A stretch of DNA of 15,791 nucleotides, from contig JASLBD010000066.1 in the NCBI GenBank assembly GCA_030146745.1, forward strand, positions 1-15,791, written 5' to 3'. Source of the stretch: Allosphingosinicella sp. GTDB lineage: Bacteria > Pseudomonadota > Alphaproteobacteria > Sphingomonadales > Sphingomonadaceae. Position 1 is the first letter of the stretch; the number at the start of each line of letters is the position of its first letter. The notes under the pieces were generated by a model. That model was not told the origin of the DNA, ran no database searches, and saw only the letters and a program-made list of their open reading frames with translations. A program made the position numbers and the translations under genes. Below, one piece after another: positions 1-6,798 of this stretch.

Positions 1-1581
1 CTGCGACATCGCACGCGCCCCGTCCTCTTCGTTGAGCTCGAAGGTCCGCCGCCCGACCTCGGCTCCGCGGAAATCGGCCTCGATCATCTGCAGGCGCTCG
101 AGCTGCGGGGTATCCGATTGCTCGACTTCGGCGAGCGCCCAGGCCGAGGCCGCGGCGATGAACATCGCCCGCTTCATCTTCGTTGGATCGAGATTGCCCG
201 GTACGTCCCTGTTGGTGTGGATGTAGATGTCGGGCCAGTCCGACACGTAGATGACCGGGATGCGCCAGCTGCCCTCGCTCCAGACCTGATGGTCGGAGCC
301 CTCGGAGAAGCCGCCGATCCTGGCCCGGAGCGGGTTCTTCGTGCCTTCCGGGTCGAGCAGCGGGAAGTCCGCCTCGCCGCGCACGGCGTAGCGCGAGGCG
401 TGGGCGTCGACCCAGCGCGCCATGGCGAAGCCGACGCCCGAGACGAAGCTCGGCAGGCTCGGCGGAGAGCCCTCTACGCCGAGGGTCCCCTTCGTGACCT
501 CCGTATTGCCGCCGATCATGTCGAGGTGGATCGTCGCCAGCGTCCGCCGGGCGAATTCCGGCTTCGCGTTGAGCAGGGCGATCGTGCATTCTATCTCGCA
601 CGGCCAGATGAAGCGCAGGGTCCGCTGCGGCTGCGGCAGCCGCCCTTGCGCGACCAGCCGCTGGAAAGTGCGGGCGATCTCGAGGATGCCCGAGCAGCCG
701 CTGGCATTGTCGTTGGCGCCCGGCGAGGGATGGTCGAGGTGGCAGGAGAAGAGGATCTCCTTCGACCGGTCCTTGCCGGGGATGATTGCGGTCGGGATCA
801 GATAGGCGCCGGGAGTCCGCCCCGCCTTCACTTCGGCCCGCAGCCGCACGGTCTCCCCCTTGGCCAGCCGCGCCTGCCAGGAGCGGGCCCGGGCCGGCGG
901 GATCATGAAGGCGAAGGTCGGATCCTCCCAGGTGCTGAGATGGCCCCAGCGGACCAGGCTCTCGTCCTCGCCCCACCAGGCCGAGCGCTGGTTCTGCGCC
1001 CAGGAGACGATACCCGCCGCCCCCCGCTCCGTGACCGCCAGCTTCGCCGCCGCCTCCGGCTGGCCGGAAATCAGGACGAGCTTCCCGCGTACGTCCTTGC
1101 CGGCATAATCGGCTGCCGAGCTGCCGGTGCCGACGTCGACCAGCTCCGCCTCGGCCCGGCCGCCGACGCTGTCCTGGGCGAGGCTGATCGGCTGGTCGGC
1201 CCAGGAAGCGACCCGTTCGGAGTCGCGCCAGCGGCCTCCCTCCTGCCGTTGCTCCCACAGCTCCGCGAAGCTGGCATTCCAGGCGGGACGCGAGCGCTGC
1301 GCGCCGTAGAAGATCTTCCCGTCCGCCGGTAGCGAGATGAGGTCGACCTCTTTCAGTCCATATTCGCGTAGCCGGTCGCGGATCAGCTCGGCCGCGGCGC
1401 GATAGCCTTGCGAGCCCCGCATCCGGTGGTGGAGCGACAGGGCCTGGACGGTGCGCTTGGCCGACGCTCCTGAAATCTCCGACGCCAGCGCCTCCGTCTC
1501 GGCCGCGGTCAGAAGCGGGGCGGCCTTCTGCGCGGCCGCCGGAGCGGCAGCGATCAGCAGGAGCGCCGCGAAAGCCTTCAT
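1..1581 (-). CDS. M28 family zinc peptidase, exported (C-terminus beyond window edge)
   Basis: Probable exported zinc aminopeptidase. The reading frame is open from the ATG at 1581 through the window edge (527 codons, no stop), so the C-terminus is missing. Residues 1-17 form a Sec signal peptide with a likely cleavage after AAA, before Q18. A protease-associated-like region lies at about 135-250. The M28 core has HLDH (H281), GANDNASG (D291), PCEIECT (E329/E331), HLDMIGG (D354) and IHTNRD (H455), which fit the five metal ligands plus the catalytic Glu. Most M28 enzymes have adjacent Glu residues; here they are split as E-I-E, which I recall from a related subfamily. The start overlaps the stop of the upstream M28 gene (ATGA) and has no clear Shine-Dalgarno, implying translational coupling. 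The frame is supported by motifs throughout; the exact substrate is unknown. Confidence 0.93.
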   Translation of the reverse strand, partial: MKAFAALLLIAAAPAAAQKAAPLLTAAETEALASEISGASAKRTVQALSLHHRMRGSQGYRAAAELIRDRLREYGLKEVDLISLPADGKIFYGAQRSRPAWNASFAELWEQRQEGGRWRDSERVASWADQPISLAQDSVGGRAEAELVDVGTGSSAADYAGKDVRGKLVLISGQPEAAAKLAVTERGAAGIVSWAQNQRSAWWGEDESLVRWGHLSTWEDPTFAFMIPPARARSWQARLAKGETVRLRAEVKAGRTPGAYLIPTAIIPGKDRSKEILFSCHLDHPSPGANDNASGCSGILEIARTFQRLVAQGRLPQPQRTLRFIWPCEIECTIALLNAKPEFARRTLATIHLDMIGGNTEVTKGTLGVEGSPPSLPSFVSGVGFAMARWVDAHASRYAVRGEADFPLLDPEGTKNPLRARIGGFSEGSDHQVWSEGSWRIPVIYVSDWPDIYIHTNRDVPGNLDPTKMKRAMFIAAASAWALAEVEQSDTPQLERLQMIEADFRGAEVGRRTFELNEEDGARAMSQ

Positions 1582-3167
1582 CGGGCGAACCGCCGGAAGA
1601 AGCTCTGCCGGCCCCACGAAGGCCGCTCCGGAGCGTTGGCGACGCGCAGGGCCAGCTCACCGACGAAATCGTGAAGCCTGATGGCGTCCGCCTTGGCGAC
1701 CGGCTGGGCGAGGTCGTCCGACGGTGCGTGATAGCGAGTCGAGCGCCATTGCCGCTCGATCTGGGCCTCGGGATCCTGGGGGCCGAAGCCGAACTTGAAG
1801 GCGAGCGCCGGCACGCCCTCGCGGATGAAGCTGTACTGGTCCGAGCGGACGAAACTGTTCCGGTCCGGGAAGGGATCCGGCACCAGCGGCAGCCCCATCG
1901 ACTCGCCGACCGCCGCCGCCGTGGCGCCGAGGCTGCTCTCGTCGGCGCCCAGCGCGGTCACGCTCTTCAGCGGGAAGATCGGAAGGGCCATGTCGAAATT
2001 CATGTTGGCGACCATTGAGGGCTTGTGGACGGTCGGGCGGAGCGCGAAATAACGCGAGCCGAGCAGCCCCTTCTCCTCGGCGGTGACGAAGACGAAGAGC
2101 ATGGAGCGTTTCGGCTTCACCCGCCGCGCCTTGTAGCTTCGGGCGATGTCGAGCAGCCCGGCGACGCCCGCGGCATTGTCCATCGCGCCGTTGTAGAGGC
2201 CGTCGCCGTTGATCGGGCGGCTGACTCCGAGATGGTCGAGATGGGCGGAGAAGACGACATGCTCGTCCTTCAGCCGGGGATCGCTTCCCGGCAGCCGGGC
2301 GACGACGTTGGACGAGGTGACCGGGCGGTGGCGCATCGCGACGGCGGCGCGCAGCAACGGCTTCAGGTCGAATTTCGGAAGCGGCTTCGAGGCGTCGGCC
2401 AGCGCCGAAATCTCCGCGAAGGTGCGGCCGGAGCCCGTGAAGAGCTGCTCGGACGATTCGGTATTGAGGGCGGCGCTGAAGAACTCGGTCTTGACGTCGC
2501 GGAGCTCCGGGTCCGCAAAATACATTCCGGACTGGCCGGCCTGCGCCATCGCGCGCGACCAGGGCACTTCCACCGCCTTGGCCGTGGTCAGGGAGAGCAG
2601 GCCGGCCGCGCCCCTTTCGGAGAGCAGCCTCGCCCGGTCGCGGCGGGCGTGCGCCTTGAGCGCTCCCGAGATCTCGGCCGGGCCGCCGCTGACGACGACC
2701 GCGATCTTGCCCTTGAGGTCGACTCCGGCGAAATCGTCATGCCCGACCTCGGGGATGTGGAGGCCGTAGCCGACGAAGACCAAGGGCGCCTCGACCCGCT
2801 CGGGCCGCCGCCCGTCGCCGCGGCCGATGATGAGGTCGCCGGGGATGGAGAGCGAAGTCTCCCGTCCGCCCGCGACCAGGGCCGCGCTCGATCCGGCCGG
2901 GTCGACGAACTGCTCCTCGAAGGCCACCGGCTGGAAGAAGCCGTCCGTTCCGGCCGGCTCGAGGCCGATCGCCTGGAGCTGCGACACAACGTAATCGGCG
3001 GCGCGTTGATAGCCGGCGGTTCCGGTCAGCCGCCCTTCCATGTCGTCGGCGGCGAGCGTGGAGACGTCGGCCCACCAACGCTCGGAGCGCTCGGCGGCGG
3101 TCGGAGGCTCGGGGATTGTCGCGCAGGCGGCGAGGAGGAGGGCGGCGAAGAGCGGGGCGAGACGCAT
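1578..3167 (-). CDS. M28 family zinc peptidase, lipoprotein
   Basis: 529-residue membrane-anchored metallopeptidase, probably removing N-terminal residues from peptides in the periplasm. The N-terminus is a lipoprotein signal with lipobox L12-A-A-C15. A PA-like insert spans about 125-230, and the M28 catalytic domain about 285-510. Visible ligands are SAHLDH (H309), GAMDNAAG (D330), TAEEKG (E364 catalytic, E365 zinc), NFDM (D392) and RYHAPSDD (H480), so all expected residues are present. The ATG at 3167 is preceded by GGAG at 6-nt spacing, with the SD touching the foot of a 12-bp hairpin (3177-3216). The stop overlaps the start of the next M28 gene by 4 nt, so the two are one operon; they are only distantly similar, so any duplication would be old. 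Substrate preference cannot be read from the sequence. Confidence 0.95.
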   Translation of the reverse strand: MRLAPLFAALLLAACATIPEPPTAAERSERWWADVSTLAADDMEGRLTGTAGYQRAADYVVSQLQAIGLEPAGTDGFFQPVAFEEQFVDPAGSSAALVAGGRETSLSIPGDLIIGRGDGRRPERVEAPLVFVGYGLHIPEVGHDDFAGVDLKGKIAVVVSGGPAEISGALKAHARRDRARLLSERGAAGLLSLTTAKAVEVPWSRAMAQAGQSGMYFADPELRDVKTEFFSAALNTESSEQLFTGSGRTFAEISALADASKPLPKFDLKPLLRAAVAMRHRPVTSSNVVARLPGSDPRLKDEHVVFSAHLDHLGVSRPINGDGLYNGAMDNAAGVAGLLDIARSYKARRVKPKRSMLFVFVTAEEKGLLGSRYFALRPTVHKPSMVANMNFDMALPIFPLKSVTALGADESSLGATAAAVGESMGLPLVPDPFPDRNSFVRSDQYSFIREGVPALAFKFGFGPQDPEAQIERQWRSTRYHAPSDDLAQPVAKADAIRLHDFVGELALRVANAPERPSWGRQSFFRRFAR

Positions 3168-3176
3168 CGGTTACTC

Positions 3177-3216
3177 CGGCGGCAGGGAACCCCTTCCCCT
3201 TGTCTCCCTGCCGCCG
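3177..3216 (-). promoter_or_regulatory. 12-bp hairpin abutting the M28 lipoprotein RBS
   Basis: Perfect inverted repeat: CGGCGGCAGGGA (3177-3188) pairs with TCCCTGCCGCCG (3205-3216) around a 16-nt loop. On the minus strand the stem ends on the first G of the GGAG Shine-Dalgarno, 9 nt before the ATG at 3167, and the loop itself contains an AAGGGG purine run. No T-run follows, which argues against an ordinary intrinsic terminator for the M13 gene upstream and for a translation-control or mRNA-processing hairpin. Function is inferred. Confidence 0.5.
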
Positions 3217-3243
3217 CGATGTCCAGCCGGTCGGCCCCTCTCT

Positions 3244-3310
3244 CGTCATGCCAGCGAAGGCTGGCATCCATTCGGAGTCAGCATGGACCCCAGCCTTCGC
3301 TGGGGTGACG
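3244..3310. repeat. REP-like double-hairpin element (CGTCA...TGACG)
   Basis: A 67-bp imperfect palindrome in the gap between the M13 and M28 genes. It starts CGTCA, then hairpin TGCCAGC-GAAG-GCTGGCA, then TCCA, a 13-nt spacer, TGGA, hairpin CCCCAGC-CTTC-GCTGGGG, and ends TGACG. The two outer arms also pair with each other, differing at four positions, yet each arm keeps its own 7-bp stem intact (TG/CA in one, CC/GG in the other). Such elements are common between genes in sphingomonads (recalled knowledge) and create spurious MPAKAGIH / MPAFAGMT peptides. Possible roles are mRNA 3'-end protection or transcription termination after the M13 gene. Confidence 0.8.
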
Positions 3311-3317
3311 GGTGGGG

Positions 3318-5366
3318 CTACCAGACTCGCACCCGCTCCCCGGGCGCCAGATAGAGCTTGTCGCCCGGCTTGACGTCGAAGGCCTTATACCATTCGTCGA
3401 TGTTCCTCAGGGTGCCGTCGACCCTCCAGCGATAGGGGGAGTGGGGATCGGAGACGAGGATCATCCGCATCAGCTCATCCCTGACCTTGCCGCGCCATCC
3501 CTGCGCCCAGGCAAGGAAGAAGCGCTGGTCGCCGGAAAGGCCGTCGAGCACCGGCGCCTCCTTGCCCTTGAGCGAGGCGTGATAGGCGTCGAGGGCGATC
3601 CGGACCCCACCCTGGTCGCCGATGTTCTCGCCCAGCGTAAGCTTGCCGTTCACCTTCATTCCCGGCGCACCTTCGTAGGCGCTATATTGATCGGCGAGCT
3701 TCCCCGCCTCGGCGGTGAATCGAGCGGCATCCTGCGGCCTCCACCAGTCGCGCAGCCGGCCGGCCTCGTCGAACTGGCGGCCTTGGTCGTCGAAGCCGTG
3801 AGTGATCTCATGGCCGATCACCGCGCCGATCGCCCCGTAATTAACCGCCGGATCCGCCTTGGGATCGAACATCGGCGCCTGAAGCATCGCGGCGGGGAAG
3901 ACGATCTCGTTGCCGAGCGGGTTGAAATAGGCGTTTATCGTCTGAGGCGTCATCAGCCACTCGTCGCGGTCGACGGGCTTTCCGATCCGGTTGAAATAAT
4001 AACGTGTGGTGAAGGCGCCCGCGCGCTTGACGTTGCCGTAGAGGTCGTCCGGCCTGAGCTCGAGGCCGGAATAGTCGCGCCACTTGCTCGGATAGCCGAC
4101 CTTCACCCGCTGCCTGGCCAGCTTGTCGAGCGCGGCGGCGCGTGTTTCCGGGGTCATCCAGGCGGCGCCTTCGATCCGCGCCCGCATCGCCGCCTGCAGG
4201 TTGCGCACCATCTCCTCCATCTTCGCCTTGGACGAGGCGGGGAAGTGGCGGGAGACATATTCCTGGCCGAGCACCTCGCCCAGCACCCCGTCGACCAGGT
4301 TGACGCCCCGCTCCCAGCGCGGCCGGTTCTGCTGCTGGCCGCTGATCGCGCGGGTAAAGGCGAACCTGTTCTCGACGAACCGCTTGGACAGATACGGGGC
4401 GGCGTCGTTGACGATGTGAAACGCCTCCCAGGCCTTGAGCGTGTCGAGCGGAGTTTCGGCGAAGATCTTGGCAACCTTCGGCACGGCGGTATCCTGGGTG
4501 ACGAGGAGCTGCTCGACCGGCGGAGCTCCGACGCCCGCGAGGAAGGCGGTCCAGTCGAAGTCGGACGCATGGGCGCGAAGGCCCGCGAGACTCATCTGCT
4601 TGTACATCTTCACCGGGTCGCGCTGCTCGACCTGCGACCAGCTCGCCTCGGCGATCCTGGTCTCGAGCGCGATCACGGCCTTGGCGGCCGCCGCCGCGTT
4701 TGCCCAGCCGATCAGCCGGAGGGTGCGCTCGACATGGCCGGCATAGGCCTCGCGCTGCGCCTTGAACTGATCGGTGAGGTAATAGTCCCGGTCGGGCAGG
4801 CCGAGCCCGCCGATACCGATGCCCGTCATATAGAGGTTGGTGCCTTTCGGATCCGGGCTGACCCCGAAGCTGAAGACGCTGGTTCCGAAGCTGCCGGTCG
4901 TTGCCCCCATCAGCCGGGCCATATCGCTCTTCGAGGCGGCCGCTTTGACGGCGGCGAGATCGGCGGCGAGGGGCGACCCGTCGAGTTTTTCCAGCCCCGC
5001 CTCGTCCATGAAGCTTGCGTAGAGAGCTCCGACCTGGCCGGCGCTTTGGGTCGAGGGGTTGCGGGCGCTGTCTTCGACCACCGAGCGCAGCTGCGCCTGG
5101 GTGAGCAAATGGGTATCGAGCGCTATTCCGGCGAGCGGCTGGTCGGCGGGGATCTCGGCCGTCTTGTACCAGCCGCCATTGGCAAAATCGAAGAAGCTGT
5201 CGCCCGGCTTCACCGAGGCGTCTCGGGCGCTGAGATCGACTCCCCAGCTTCCGAATTTTCTCGGCGCCGGCGCTTGCTTCGCCTGGGCGGCGAGCGGGGC
5301 CGGGAGGGAGGCGGCGGCGATGGCCAGGGCCGCGGCCGAGGCAGCGAGAAGCTTGAGGCTCTTCAT
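3318..5366 (-). CDS. M13 family metallopeptidase (neprilysin/PepO-like), exported
   Basis: 682-residue zinc endopeptidase that cleaves oligopeptides, here predicted periplasmic. A signal peptide occupies residues 1-27 (cleavage near PLAAQA). The N-terminal M13 domain runs to about 430. The catalytic domain carries NAYFNP (N478), HEITH (H519, E520, H523), GENIGD (third zinc ligand E580 and D584), and HSPYRWRVDG near 642-651 (H642, R649 type substrate contacts). The protein ends in VW, as M13 enzymes typically do. Length matches bacterial M13 proteins. The ATG at 5366 has AGGA at 8-nt spacing. Downstream on the same strand, after 150 bp with a repeat and a hairpin, lie two M28 exopeptidase genes, so the three could process peptides in sequence. 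The assignment is secure; the natural substrate is not. Confidence 0.96.
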   Translation of the reverse strand: MKSLKLLAASAAALAIAAASLPAPLAAQAKQAPAPRKFGSWGVDLSARDASVKPGDSFFDFANGGWYKTAEIPADQPLAGIALDTHLLTQAQLRSVVEDSARNPSTQSAGQVGALYASFMDEAGLEKLDGSPLAADLAAVKAAASKSDMARLMGATTGSFGTSVFSFGVSPDPKGTNLYMTGIGIGGLGLPDRDYYLTDQFKAQREAYAGHVERTLRLIGWANAAAAAKAVIALETRIAEASWSQVEQRDPVKMYKQMSLAGLRAHASDFDWTAFLAGVGAPPVEQLLVTQDTAVPKVAKIFAETPLDTLKAWEAFHIVNDAAPYLSKRFVENRFAFTRAISGQQQNRPRWERGVNLVDGVLGEVLGQEYVSRHFPASSKAKMEEMVRNLQAAMRARIEGAAWMTPETRAAALDKLARQRVKVGYPSKWRDYSGLELRPDDLYGNVKRAGAFTTRYYFNRIGKPVDRDEWLMTPQTINAYFNPLGNEIVFPAAMLQAPMFDPKADPAVNYGAIGAVIGHEITHGFDDQGRQFDEAGRLRDWWRPQDAARFTAEAGKLADQYSAYEGAPGMKVNGKLTLGENIGDQGGVRIALDAYHASLKGKEAPVLDGLSGDQRFFLAWAQGWRGKVRDELMRMILVSDPHSPYRWRVDGTLRNIDEWYKAFDVKPGDKLYLAPGERVRVW

Positions 5367-5397
5367 CGGATCATTCCTTTCTTTCAGGCGAGGCTTG

Positions 5398-5417
5398 GGC
5401 GTCGGCTGCCGGACGCC
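5398..5417 (-). other. Hairpin just upstream of the M13 gene
   Basis: GGCGTC (5398-5403) pairs with GACGCC (5412-5417), and an inner GG/CC pair can form with a one-base bulge. It sits about 30 nt before the M13 start codon and would be in its leader if transcription begins upstream of it. No U-run follows on either strand. Its role is unknown. Confidence 0.3.
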
Positions 5418-5479
5418 CGGTCAGCGGTTTCGGTTTTTCTGCTATGTCGTGAGCGGCTTACCGGCCGCTTCGGCCGTCC

Positions 5480-5647
5480 TTAGAGCCGGGTCGCGGCAAT
5501 CAGGGCGTCGAAGCTCACCGCTCGGACCGAACCCATTTTCGAGATCCGTACCGAGGCTCGTGCCTCGACGGATCCGAGCTGGTGCATGGAGACGAGCGGT
5601 GCGAGCACCAGTGCGAGCAAAGCCAGTGCGATGAGATTCCTGATCAT
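5480..5647 (-). CDS. Small exported or membrane-anchored protein, 55 aa
   Basis: I do not recognise this protein. The ATG at 5647 lies 9 nt after the stop of the four-helix membrane protein, and its AGGA Shine-Dalgarno overlaps that TAG stop (spacing 7 nt), so the three genes from the XRE regulator onward look like one transcript. Residues 3-20 (NLIALALLALVLAPLVS) form a signal peptide or single membrane helix after an MIR start. The remaining 35 residues are polar and basic, ending in DALIAATRL. About three quarters of third codon positions are G/C, consistent with coding. The coding region contains a strong 13-bp hairpin (5543-5574), so a structured RNA is an alternative reading. Position, spacing and SD are the main support. 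Confidence 0.62.
   Translation of the reverse strand: MIRNLIALALLALVLAPLVSMHQLGSVEARASVRISKMGSVRAVSFDALIAATRL
5543..5574. other. Strong 13-bp hairpin inside the 55-aa gene
   Basis: GATCCGT (5543-5549) pairs with ACGGATC (5568-5574) and, after a two-base AC bulge, CGAGGC (5552-5557) pairs with GCCTCG (5562-5567) around the tetraloop TCGT. All 13 pairs are Watson-Crick. The structure sits mid-gene with no U-run, so it is not a standard terminator. Confidence 0.5.
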
Positions 5648-5656
5648 GACCTTGTC

Positions 5657-6112
5657 CTAGCGAAATCGGTAAAAGGTGCCGGCGAGCACAAGGCTCAGCC
5701 AGAAGAGGAGGAAGAGCACCCAGTGAATCGGCTCGGGCGCGAGGTCCCCCCTCCACAGCACGTACCAGATTGGATAGACGACCATCAGCACGGTGCCCGC
5801 GAAGCTCACCGTCTTGTAGCCCACCTGCCGATCGAAATCGTCCGCCACACGGTTGAGGAGCAAGCCGCCGCCGACCATTGCGGCGAGATAGAGCCCGATC
5901 AGGGCCGCCACCAGAGCGGGCGACCAGATCGCGGCCCGGCTCTCCGCCAGAGCGGCTCCGTCCTGATAGCCGACGTAGAAACCTGGAATGAGGCCCGCCG
6001 CGGCGAAGCCAGCTATGATCAGCCACCTCTTGCGCCTGCGCGCCTCCTCGTGGCGCTCTCCCTCCCCGCGCGGCGTGCTATCGCGCATCGCCGGAGCCCC
6101 CGAAGCCGTCAT
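5657..6112 (-). CDS. Four-helix inner-membrane protein, next to XRE regulator
   Basis: 151-residue predicted inner-membrane protein of unknown function. A charged N-terminus (EEARRRKRW, 22-30) precedes four hydrophobic segments at about 30-48, 64-86, 102-120 and 129-147, ending in YRFR. The gene overlaps the end of the XRE gene by 35 nt if it starts at 6112. That ATG has GAGGAG at 7-nt spacing, although those bases also encode Glu-Glu in the XRE frame. A second ATG at 6088 (residue 9) would leave an 11-nt overlap. Small XRE regulators paired with four-helix membrane proteins (for example DUF2975/DUF2178-type pairs) are a known arrangement, but I cannot place this protein in a named family. 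Overlap implies coupled translation with the regulator. Confidence 0.88.
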   Translation of the reverse strand: MTASGAPAMRDSTPRGEGERHEEARRRKRWLIIAGFAAAGLIPGFYVGYQDGAALAESRAAIWSPALVAALIGLYLAAMVGGGLLLNRVADDFDRQVGYKTVSFAGTVLMVVYPIWYVLWRGDLAPEPIHWVLFLLFWLSLVLAGTFYRFR

Positions 6113-6311
6113 CGAATATCTCCTCGATCGGGACGCAGAACAGGCGGCTGAGCTTGAAGGCGAGCGGAAGCGACGGATCGTATTTCCCGGTCTCGATGGC
6201 GTTCACCGCCTGGCGCGAGACTCCGAGCCGGCCGCCAAGCTCCGCCTGGCTCCAGTCGCGCTCCGCCCTCAAGACCTTCAACCGATTCTTCACATAGCCC
6301 TCAATGTCCAC
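6078..6311 (-). CDS. XRE/Cro-family helix-turn-helix regulator
   Basis: 77-residue DNA-binding regulator made almost only of an HTH_3 domain. The recognition region is SQAELGGRLGVSRQAVNAIE (21-40), followed by the typical TGKYDPSL turn and a PIEEIFDD tail of the short YozG-like group. The start is GTG at 6311, with GAGG 8 nt upstream; no in-frame ATG is available upstream. It heads a probable three-gene operon with overlapping or near-touching genes. Its own promoter contains paired palindromes (6371-6410) overlapping the -35 box, so autorepression is the simplest model. A member of this type usually controls the neighbouring membrane protein; this is family knowledge, not shown here. Confidence 0.93.
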   Translation of the reverse strand: MDIEGYVKNRLKVLRAERDWSQAELGGRLGVSRQAVNAIETGKYDPSLPLAFKLSRLFCVPIEEIFDDGFGGSGDAR

Positions 6312-6358
6312 CGCATTTGCCTCGTCCCGCCGGCAGCCCGTCCGCCGGCTATGGCGAC

Positions 6359-6410
6359 TCGATAGGGCCGCCCTGACATTATGTCAAGTTCCCATGACAT
6401 AAAGTCAGGG
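6359..6410 (-). promoter_or_regulatory. XRE operon promoter with tandem palindromic operator
   Basis: On the minus strand TTGACA (6382-6387) and TATCGA (6359-6364) are separated by exactly 17 nt, a good sigma-70-type promoter about 40 nt before the GTG start. Overlapping it is a 16-bp inverted repeat with one mismatch, CCCTGACATTATGTCA (6371-6386) and TGACATAAAGTCAGGG (6395-6410), separated by 8 nt. Each arm contains its own near palindrome of form TGACAT-n-ATGTCA, with centres 21 bp apart (6380 and 6401), two helical turns. Two dimers on the same DNA face covering the -35 would block RNA polymerase. Binding by the adjacent XRE protein is inferred. Confidence 0.75.
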
Positions 6411-6458
6411 TAAGAGCGCATAATGCCATCCTTCATGGCACGATCTCCTCCCTTGCAC

Positions 6459-6539
6459 CGTCACCCTGAACTTGTTTCGGGGTCCAATTCTCCACCCGGA
6501 GGGGGCCCGTCGCTGGACACTGAAACAGTTGGGCGACGA
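6459..6539. repeat. Decayed REP-like element
   Basis: Left arm begins CGTCA, has an imperfect stem ACCCTGAA / TTCGGGGT around CTTG, and ends TCCA (6483-6486). The right arm begins TGGA (6514-6517), continues ACTGAAACAGTTGGG and ends GACGA near 6539. This is the same CGTCA-hairpin-TCCA ... TGGA-hairpin-GACG layout as the element at 3244-3310 but with different stem sequence and several lost pairs. The 155-bp stretch 6411-6565 holds nothing else I can support. Confidence 0.6.
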
Positions 6540-6565
6540 TCTCCCGGCCCGGCTCGGCATCCGTC

Positions 6566-6792
6566 TCACCGCATACGGATGAACTCCCTTATGTCTCTCG
6601 AAAGCTTCGTCCGGTCCTCGTCGCGAACGTACATGTGGCCGGAGCCGTAATATGCATAGACGATCCGGTCCTGCGGGATGCCGGTGCGGGAGAGGGAATA
6701 GTCGGCCTCCTTCGCCGCGGCAGGCGGGGTATCCTGCCCAGCGCGGGCGCGGCGTGAGCGAGAAGGGACGCGGCGAGCAGGATCTTCTTCAT
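6566..6792 (-). pseudogene. Small periplasmic protein gene, frameshifted
   Basis: From the ATG at 6792 the frame encodes a clean Sec signal, MKKILLAASLLAHAAPAL, then runs into arginine/proline-rich non-protein-like sequence. Shifting frame near 6737-6742 gives DTPPAAAKEADYSLSRTGIP, then QDRIVYAYYGSGHMYVRDED, then RTKLSRDIREFIRMR and a TGA at 6566. Restoring one base at the junction would make an ideal signal-peptidase site (ALA before Q) and a protein of about 75 residues. The span is 227 nt, one short of a multiple of three, as expected for a one-base loss. I do not recognise the mature protein. Either this is a true frameshift mutation or a sequencing/assembly error; both halves keep high G/C third positions, so any inactivation is recent. 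Confidence 0.68.
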
Positions 6793-6798
6793 CGGCCG

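Noticed and set aside
118..1332. 404-codon plus-strand frame opposite the first M28 gene
   Set aside because: Composition is that of an antisense shadow; the minus-strand frame carries all five metal-ligand motifs.
2025..3308. 427-codon plus-strand frame opposite the M28 lipoprotein gene
   Set aside because: Antisense shadow in high-GC DNA; no signal, domain or RBS, and its 3' end runs through the REP-like repeat.
3312..5483. Very long open frame (723 codons) on the plus strand opposite the M13 gene
   Set aside because: Arginine/glycine/leucine-rich with no family motif; it mirrors the codon pattern of the M13 gene, which has a full catalytic signature.
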